In this document: piece after piece, positions 60,394 through 64,000 of the stretch | How the letters are laid out: each line of letters starts with the position of its first letter | Numbering within the stretch: the stretch's first letter is position 1 | NCBI GenBank assembly: GCA_900540205.1 | Contig: UQER01000005.1 | Coordinates: 69,376 to 133,375, forward strand | Direction: 5' to 3' | Origin: an uncultured Porphyromonadaceae bacterium | GTDB lineage: Bacteria > Bacteroidota > Bacteroidia > Bacteroidales > Muribaculaceae | DNA length: 64,000 nucleotides | Notes under the pieces: model-generated | What the model saw: only the letters and a program-made list of their open reading frames with translations | What the model was told of the DNA's origin: nothing | The model's database searches: none | Translations under genes and position numbers: made by a program

Positions 60394-61605
60394 ATGAGAC
60401 ACGAATTAGCATCCGTACTGGCACTGTGTTGCATGTCATTCACGTTTGCGAACACCGCCAATGCACAGGAAACAATCGTCGTAGAGGAAGAGACCTTCAC
60501 CGTTGACGACGCGTACAATTGCAAGACCCAGTATTCAGTGGGCAAACATGACAACTGGTTCCTGCAGTTAGGCGCCGGAATCGGGGTTCCCCTCGTAGAG
60601 AACTCTCTGGAGAATGGCGATGCAAAACGCCACATCACGGCAACCTACAATCTGGGCGTGGGTAAATGGTTCTCACCCTACATCGGCTTCCGCTTCAGCG
60701 GATATTATGGCGCCATGCACTGGGACAACGTATCCTACAGCAAAGCCAAGATGGCCAACCTCAACTTCGATTTCATGTGGGACATGTGCAACTCGCTGGG
60801 CGGCGTGGACGCTGACCGTCCTGTGAGCGTCATCCCGTTTGTCGGTCTGGGAGGTACATATGTATGGGACATCGAATCGGAAGGTACCAATATCTACCAC
60901 CGTCGCGGTGCGTTGAAAACCCGCCAATGGACCCTTCCCGTATCGGCAGGTATCCAGTTGCGCTTCCGTCTATGCCGTTACGTTGACTTCTTCCTCGAAG
61001 GCCGCGCGGCATTCTATGGCGATAACTTCAACGGCGCCGCCTACGACGAACCTGTGGACGTTCACATCACAGCCACCGGCGGTTTCAGCATCAACTTCGG
61101 AGGCGTGAAATATCAGGCCTACAACCCCTGCAGAGACCGCGCTTACATCGAATCGCTCAACGGTCAGGTGAATGCCCTGCGTGGAGAGCTTGCCACAACT
61201 GCAGCCGCATTGGCTGCCGCACAGGCTCAGCTCCCCTGCCCCGAAGTAGTTGTTGCCGAATGTCCGGAATCAAATGCAGCGCCGATGATGTCGACCGTAC
61301 GGTTCAAAATCAATTCCGCAAAGATTTCCGACGAAGAGATGGTCAACGTCTACAACACAGCACAGTATCTCAAGGACAATCCTGATGTAAACGTGCTCAT
61401 CCAGGGCTACGCCGATAAGGACACCGGTACATCGGAATACAACAAAGCTCTCTCGCAGAAACGTGCACAGGCCGTTTACGACACCCTGACCAAGACCTAC
61501 GGCATTGATGCAAGCCGTCTGTCCATCGAAGCTGAAGGATCGGCCGTACAGCCCTACGACGTAAACAACTGGAATCGAATCGTGATTTTCGTGCCGGGCA
61601 ACTGA
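60394..61605 (+). CDS. OmpA-family outer-membrane protein
   Basis: 403 aa from the ATG at 60394, which directly precedes a signal peptide (MRHELASVLALCCMSFTFANTANA); an ATG at 60358 is possible. An eight-strand-type beta-barrel (about 45-250) is followed by a coiled linker (about 265-290, ALRGELATTAAALAAAQAQ) and a C-terminal OmpA domain (about 305-403) with the peptidoglycan-binding Asp/Arg segment NKALSQKRAQAVYDTL. It likely anchors the outer membrane to the wall and may be abundant. A terminator follows. Confidence 0.93.
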   Translation: MRHELASVLALCCMSFTFANTANAQETIVVEEETFTVDDAYNCKTQYSVGKHDNWFLQLGAGIGVPLVENSLENGDAKRHITATYNLGVGKWFSPYIGFRFSGYYGAMHWDNVSYSKAKMANLNFDFMWDMCNSLGGVDADRPVSVIPFVGLGGTYVWDIESEGTNIYHRRGALKTRQWTLPVSAGIQLRFRLCRYVDFFLEGRAAFYGDNFNGAAYDEPVDVHITATGGFSINFGGVKYQAYNPCRDRAYIESLNGQVNALRGELATTAAALAAAQAQLPCPEVVVAECPESNAAPMMSTVRFKINSAKISDEEMVNVYNTAQYLKDNPDVNVLIQGYADKDTGTSEYNKALSQKRAQAVYDTLTKTYGIDASRLSIEAEGSAVQPYDVNNWNRIVIFVPGN

Positions 61606-61660
61606 ATAAACCATATATAATCTGACAGTCAATCAGACGTCAGGCAACCCATAACCACAG

Positions 61661-61696
61661 GCAAGGCGATGTGCGCACAAACGCACACCGCCTTGC
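61661..61696 (+). terminator. Hairpin terminator after the OmpA-family gene
   Basis: GCAAGGCG (61661-61668) pairs with CGCCTTGC (61689-61696), and inside GTGCG pairs with CGCAC. No long T-run. Confidence 0.65.
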
Positions 61697-61805
61697 GGCA
61701 TATATGAACGTGATGACAATCTGTAATCAACATAACGCGCATAAACACATCCTGGAGCTGTTTTGAGGTCATAATCAGCGTTCTGGAATAAAAAACTTTC
61801 ACAAA

Positions 61806-61837
61806 TTTAGGATAATTCAAAAAAATCACTAATTTTG
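61806..61837 (+). promoter_or_regulatory. Promoter of the carboxyltransferase gene
   Basis: TTTA (61806-61809) and TAATTTTG (61830-61837) with a 20-base spacer; leader of about 85 bases. Confidence 0.55.
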
Positions 61838-61925
61838 CATTGAATTAAGGAATGTATGGAACGGACAATCTCAGTATGCCGGTTTTAACCATTCCCAACC
61901 GAACCCATTCAACTATTTTCAGTTT

Positions 61926-63818
61926 ATGGAAACTAAAAAACTTAAAATCAGAGACCTCACCCTGCGCGACGGTCAACAGAGTCTGTTTGCAACCCGTTTG
62001 AAACAGGAGGACATCGACTCGCTCCTCCCCTTCTACAAAGATGCAGGCTTCTACATCATGGAAGTCTGGGGCGGCGCAGTGCCCGACTCCGTGATGCGCT
62101 ATCTTGACGAATCGCCCTGGGTACGCCTCCGCACCATAAGCGAAGCCATCGGAGGAAAATCTCTTCTGTCGGCACTTTCGCGTGGCCGCAACCTGTTCGG
62201 TTATGTGCCCTATCCCGATTCTGTGCTTGAGGGATTCTATAAAGAGGCCATCAAAAACGGCCTGAACGTGATGCGTATCTTCGACGCTCTCAACGACATC
62301 GACAATGTAAAGGAATCCATCCGCATGATCAACGAGCTTGGCGGAATCGCCGACGCAGCCGTATGCTACACCGTAGATCCCAAGGACGAAGCTCCTGCCG
62401 CTCCACAGAAAAAAGGCTTCTTCGCTTCACTTTTCGGCAAGAAAGAAGAAGTTGCGGCCCCTGAAAAGATTTTCACCGACGAATACTTCGTTGAGAAAGC
62501 GAAAGAGATGGAACGCCTTGGAGCCAAGATTATCACGCTCAAAGATATGGCGGGCCTCGTAAGCCCGCTGCGCGCAGCATCCATCATCGGCAAACTGAAA
62601 CAGGCAGTGAAAGTTCCTGTTGACTTCCACACTCACTGCACCCCCGGTTACGGACTCGCATCCTCACTTATGGCCATCCTGAACGGTGTTGACATCCTCG
62701 ACACCAACATATGGTTCTTCGGCGAAGGTTCTGCAGCACCTGCCATCGAGCTTGTTTATGTGTTCTGCCAGAAACTCGGCATCGAAGTTGAGGCCAATAT
62801 GGAGAAAGTCGGCGAAATCCGCGACCGTCTCGAGCAGATCCGCCGCAATCTTGCCGATGTAGACCTGCACAAGGACCACTTCCCCAAACACTTCAACCCG
62901 CTAACCGACAAACTTCCCGCAGAAGTGGACGCTCTGTTCGACAAGGCCATCGCAGCAGCCAAAGCCGGCGATGAGGAAACTCTTCTGGAAAACTGTCACG
63001 CAATCGAGGCATACTTCGAATTCCCCAAACCCAACCTCCTTGTCAAGGAAGCCGAGGTGCCGGGCGGTATGTACTCGAACATGGTTGCCCAGCTCAAGGC
63101 TCTCAACTCGTCCGACCTTCTGGAGGATGCAATGAAACTCATCCCCAAGGTGCGCCGCGACGCAGGTCTGGTGCCTCTGGTAACCCCTACTTCTCAGATT
63201 GTTGGCGCACAGGCCGTAAACCTCGCCATCGACCGCAAGAAAGGCAATCCCGACTATACCAACACCTCGAACCAGTTCATCTCGCTTGTCAAAGGTGAAT
63301 ATGGCCACACACCCGCACCCATCGATCCTGCTTTCCGTCAGCAGATCACCGGCGACGCTCAGGAGCGCCCCTACGACGTAAGCAAATACCGCAAACCTGA
63401 GAATCCAGTTGTCGAAGACCTCGGAGGCGTGAAGCTCGCATCGAACGATGAGGAATACCTCCTGCTCGAACTTCTCCCCAACGTTGCCAACAAGTTCCTG
63501 CGCAACCGTCGCGCCGAGGAGTATGCCGCAAAGCAACCCAAGGAACAACCCAAAGCCGCCGAAACTGCCCCCGCTCAGGAAGAAGCAGCAGAGGAGCCTA
63601 TCACAGGCAGTGTGTTCCGCGCACCGATGGGCGGCCGAATCATCGAAATCGATGTAAAAGCCGGCGACAAAGTGAAGAAAGGTCAGCGCATGATGGTTTA
63701 CGAGGCCATGAAGATGGAGAACGACCTCGAAGCTGACAAAGACCTCACGGTTAAACGTGTATTCGTGAAAGTCGACGAAGTTGTGGGCACTGACGCTCCC
63801 CTCATCGAGTTCGAATAA
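61926..63818 (+). CDS. Biotin-dependent carboxyltransferase (oxaloacetate decarboxylase alpha / pyruvate carboxylase B-type)
   Basis: 630 aa. Carboxyltransferase TIM barrel (about 1-300) with metal site DLTLRDGQQS, LKDMAGLVSP and VDFHTHCTPGYG (His235, His237), then the conserved PYC_OADA domain (about 320-500), an Ala/Pro/Glu linker and a C-terminal biotinyl domain with EAMKMEN (biotin-Lys596). It moves CO2 between oxaloacetate/pyruvate and biotin; in Bacteroidota this supports succinate/propionate fermentation. An unusual insert of about 30 residues (153-182, with KKGFFASLFGKKEE) interrupts the barrel between CYTVDPK and FTDEYFVEKAK. Partner subunits are not in the window. Confidence 0.93.
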   Translation: METKKLKIRDLTLRDGQQSLFATRLKQEDIDSLLPFYKDAGFYIMEVWGGAVPDSVMRYLDESPWVRLRTISEAIGGKSLLSALSRGRNLFGYVPYPDSVLEGFYKEAIKNGLNVMRIFDALNDIDNVKESIRMINELGGIADAAVCYTVDPKDEAPAAPQKKGFFASLFGKKEEVAAPEKIFTDEYFVEKAKEMERLGAKIITLKDMAGLVSPLRAASIIGKLKQAVKVPVDFHTHCTPGYGLASSLMAILNGVDILDTNIWFFGEGSAAPAIELVYVFCQKLGIEVEANMEKVGEIRDRLEQIRRNLADVDLHKDHFPKHFNPLTDKLPAEVDALFDKAIAAAKAGDEETLLENCHAIEAYFEFPKPNLLVKEAEVPGGMYSNMVAQLKALNSSDLLEDAMKLIPKVRRDAGLVPLVTPTSQIVGAQAVNLAIDRKKGNPDYTNTSNQFISLVKGEYGHTPAPIDPAFRQQITGDAQERPYDVSKYRKPENPVVEDLGGVKLASNDEEYLLLELLPNVANKFLRNRRAEEYAAKQPKEQPKAAETAPAQEEAAEEPITGSVFRAPMGGRIIEIDVKAGDKVKKGQRMMVYEAMKMENDLEADKDLTVKRVFVKVDEVVGTDAPLIEFE

Positions 63819-63850
63819 TCCCTCCGATATTCATACTGACCCACACAAAA

Positions 63851-63886
63851 ACAGCGATGCGCCTTCAGGCACATCGCTGTTTTTTT
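63851..63886 (+). terminator. Strong terminator after the carboxyltransferase gene
   Basis: ACAGCGATGCGCC... folds with ...GGCACATCGCTGT (63851-63880) around a TTC/A loop, followed by seven T (63881-63886 onward). Confidence 0.85.
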
Positions 63887-63908
63887 CTATACCCCCCTAC
63901 CATCCCGT

Positions 63909-63947
63909 ATAAGAATTATAAGAATTATAAGAATTATAAGAATTATA
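63909..63947. repeat. Nine-base tandem repeat
   Basis: ATAAGAATT repeats four times (63909-63944) and continues with ATA. It follows the terminator at the window end; a short tandem array likely to vary between strains. Confidence 0.8.
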
Positions 63948-64000
63948 GTAGTGGTGCGATAAAAATCTAACCACTGTTATTAAAATATTAGTATTTAGTT

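Larger units (their letters stand above)
61606..61925 (+). other. Intergenic region before the carboxyltransferase gene
   Basis: 320 bases holding a terminator (61661-61696) and the promoter of the next gene (61806-61837); no gene seen. Confidence 0.6.

Noticed and set aside
63909..63947. CRISPR array
   Set aside because: Nine-base units without spacers are a simple tandem repeat; no cas genes are present.
1..64000. Mobile elements, prophage or tRNA genes
   Set aside because: I found no transposase, integrase, phage structural gene, long terminal repeats or tRNA-like T-loop sequence; some could be missed by eye.

Overview
This window reads as chromosomal DNA of a gut-type Bacteroidales bacterium, most likely near Muribaculaceae; the family is inferred. 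The signs are SusC/SusD pairs, a hybrid two-component regulator, fimbrillin-type lipoproteins, an hmu heme operon, the gene order ftsX-DUF3098-uppP-truB-queA, and promoters of the Bacteroidota type (TTTG near -33, TAnnTTTG near -7) instead of sigma70 boxes. Coding DNA is moderately GC-rich and intergenic DNA is AT-rich. I saw no tRNA, rRNA, IS element, prophage or CRISPR array.

Layout. 1-100 holds the start of a leftward gene that leaves the window. 172-19298 is a polysaccharide utilization locus (PUL): a divergent hybrid two-component regulator, a GH88 unsaturated uronyl hydrolase, SusC, SusD, a SusE-position lipoprotein, a right-handed beta-helix lipoprotein, three fimbrillin-like lipoproteins and a PL8 polysaccharide lyase with an N-terminal DUF1573 domain. 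PL8 plus GH88 points to a glycosaminoglycan; the absence of a sulfatase here favours hyaluronan or another unsulfated uronic-acid polymer (inference). A TPR-type histidine kinase follows at 19596-21104.

21214-36927 is iron and cofactor related: a LuxR-type regulator with a YtfE/RIC-like di-iron domain, divergent from an hmu operon (calycin-like lipoprotein, HmuR, HmuS chelatase, HmuT/U/V-like membrane proteins), then an EamA transporter, a leftward FeoA-FeoB fusion and a class II B12-dependent ribonucleotide reductase.

37232-64000 is mostly housekeeping: nitroreductase, DnaA, a thioredoxin-fold protein without its cysteines, aldose epimerase, PriA, amidase, MlaD-type protein, 4-alpha-glucanotransferase, a DUF2148 protein, the queA-truB-uppP-DUF3098-ftsX operon, MiaB, an acetate/succinate CoA-transferase, a BASS transporter, a Crp-type regulator, an OmpA-family protein and a biotin-dependent carboxyltransferase.

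Most striking observations: (i) the PUL regulator keeps its ATP-binding motifs but has lost the phospho-accepting His (Asn839), the receiver Asp (Gly1149) and the receiver Lys (Leu1201), and the kinase at the other end of the PUL has also lost its His (Asn316), so phosphate-free signalling is plausible; (ii) a LuxR regulator with a complete hemerythrin-like ligand set sits beside heme uptake; (iii) two promoter-driven non-coding stretches (from about 40083 and 59831-60112) look like structured RNAs.
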